Part shown: piece after piece, positions 12,020-12,325 of the stretch | How positions within the stretch are numbered: the first letter of the stretch is position 1 | Layout of the letters: each line of letters starts with the position of its first letter | Origin: Beijerinckiaceae bacterium | GTDB lineage: Bacteria; Pseudomonadota; Alphaproteobacteria; Rhizobiales; Beijerinckiaceae | Length of the DNA: 12,325 nucleotides | Assembly: GCA_947455285.1 (NCBI GenBank) | Contig: CANGOK010000076.1 | Span: 1 to 12,325 of the forward strand | Direction: 5' to 3' | The notes under the pieces: generated by a model | Databases searched by the model: none | The model's input: only the letters and a program-made list of their open reading frames with translations | What the model was told of the DNA's origin: nothing | Position numbers and translations under genes: made by a program

Positions 12020-12141
12020 TCTACAGGGAGAAGTGGCACTTTGCTCATTTCTCCATTGCAGAGCTATTGATGCAGGCGGTGAATAGCAGTGCGTGTACAG
12101 CTTCGACTAGCACAGGATGAGCTACTGACATTGTCGCACCT

Positions 12142-12165
12142 CCCCCGAGCTCTCCGTTCAGGGGG
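12142..12165 (+). promoter_or_regulatory. Hairpin that could mask the flagellin ribosome binding site
   Basis: CCCCC (12142-12146) is complementary to GGGGG (12161-12165), which with the preceding A is the only Shine-Dalgarno-like sequence before the flagellin ATG. The 14-nt loop is CGAGCTCTCCG-rich. Five G-C pairs could hold the site closed. Flagellin mRNA is translationally regulated through its leader in other alphaproteobacteria (FlbT), which makes this placement notable. Confidence 0.4.
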
Positions 12166-12171
12166 CTTTGC

Positions 12172-12325
12172 ATGCTCACGTTGAACACAAACATTTCTGC
12201 ACTATCGAGCCGCATGGGAAGCATGAACGCATCCCGTGACGCCGCCAAGGCAATGCAGAACCTTTCGACGGGAAAACGCATAAACTCCGCAGCCGATGAC
12301 ATCGCCGGGTTGGCTATCTCCACAA
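12172..12325 (+). CDS. Flagellin, N-terminal fragment (3' end outside window)
   Basis: The first 51 codons of a flagellin are present; the frame is open to the last base. The product begins MLTLNTNISALSSRMGSMNA and contains the conserved D0/D1 signature MQNLSTGKRINSAADDIAGLAIST, in which LSTGKRINSAADDIAGLAI is nearly universal in flagellins. This segment forms the N-terminal helix that packs inside the filament core and carries the secretion signal. The ATG at 12172 has AGGGGG seven bases upstream. Flagellins are exported by the flagellar type III system and polymerise into the filament. Whether this is one of several flagellin paralogs, as is common in Hyphomicrobiales, cannot be seen here. 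The 808-bp gene-free stretch separates it from the AraC-family regulator. Confidence 0.95.
   Translation, partial: MLTLNTNISALSSRMGSMNASRDAAKAMQNLSTGKRINSAADDIAGLAIST

Larger units (their letters stand above)
11379..12171. other. Long gene-free region upstream of flagellin
   Basis: About 790 bp carry no frame that looks like protein. The open frames on both strands at 11741-12086 are rich in Gly, Pro, Ser and Cys, lack ribosome binding sites and show no recognisable motif. The left third is A/T-leaning and repeat-bearing (TGCCTAG repeats, AATAAGGC/CTTATTCA stem-loops, GTGTGTT palindrome). The middle (11750-11960) is very G-rich on the + strand and includes a G-quadruplex motif. The right part contains the leader of the flagellin gene. 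Possible roles are a regulatory region, a long flagellin 5' leader or an unannotated RNA gene; sequence alone does not decide. Confidence 0.6.

Noticed and set aside
12033..12059. TGGCAC followed by TTGC-like sequences in the flagellin leader as a sigma54 promoter
   Set aside because: The distances between GG and GC are 8 or 23, not the required 12.
11741..12086. Overlapping open frames on both strands in the G-rich region upstream of flagellin (92 and 94 codons)
   Set aside because: Both translate to Gly/Pro/Ser/Cys-rich sequence without motifs, ribosome binding sites or codon bias. They result from G-rich composition lacking stops.
1..12325. CRISPR arrays, tRNA or rRNA genes, insertion sequences
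   Set aside because: I scanned for regularly spaced repeats, tRNA-like arms, rRNA segments and transposase motifs and found none.

Overview
The window looks like chromosomal DNA of an alphaproteobacterium of the Hyphomicrobiales (Rhizobiales) type. This is inferred from the GC-rich coding bias, the neighbourhood aroK/aroB - small membrane ORF - xerD - accA next to a CorC/HlyC-type protein, the rhizobial style of AccA and the flagellin, and a BigR/YgaV-like regulator. No species can be named from sequence alone.

Layout. (1) Bases 1-180 hold the last 59 residues of an ABC exporter ATPase on the + strand. (2) Bases 190-1059 (-) hold a two-gene persulfide/sulfane-sulfur module: an ArsR-family repressor of the YgaV/BigR type and a YgaP-like membrane rhodanese. 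A readable sigma70 promoter (1086-1114) is overlapped by an inverted repeat that is the likely operator. (3) Bases 1148-4261 (-) hold a fused shikimate kinase/3-dehydroquinate synthase (aroK-aroB) and, 3 bp later, a CNNM/CBS/CorC_HlyC membrane protein. (4) Divergent from these (+) come a 48-residue single-pass membrane protein with a TTG start, the tyrosine recombinase XerD, acetyl-CoA carboxylase subunit AccA, and a YafK/DpaA-like L,D-transpeptidase lipoprotein closed by a strong intrinsic terminator at 8109-8141. (5) Bases 8204-9607 hold three small envelope genes of unknown function: a secreted two-cysteine protein, a four-helix membrane protein and a lipoprotein, with a terminator between the second and third. 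(6) From about 9650 the base composition changes. There is a small conserved-looking gene on the - strand with a possible 24-residue membrane micro-ORF antisense to its end, an AT-rich spacer (about 10050-10350), an orphan AraC-family regulator, an 808-bp gene-free stretch, and the first 51 codons of a flagellin running off the end.

How they may work together. Regions 2-4 are housekeeping: aromatic amino acid synthesis, chromosome dimer resolution, fatty acid synthesis and cell-wall/outer-membrane maintenance, plus a sulfur-stress module. Region 6 reads as an accessory or regulatory segment beside a flagellin gene.

I see no complete, clearly novel system. The most promising unexplained material is the 808-bp stretch upstream of flagellin. 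It holds TGCCTAG direct repeats, mutually exclusive stem-loops, a G-quadruplex motif and a hairpin that could mask the flagellin ribosome binding site. Next in interest are the unknown envelope genes of region 5 and the antisense micro-ORF.
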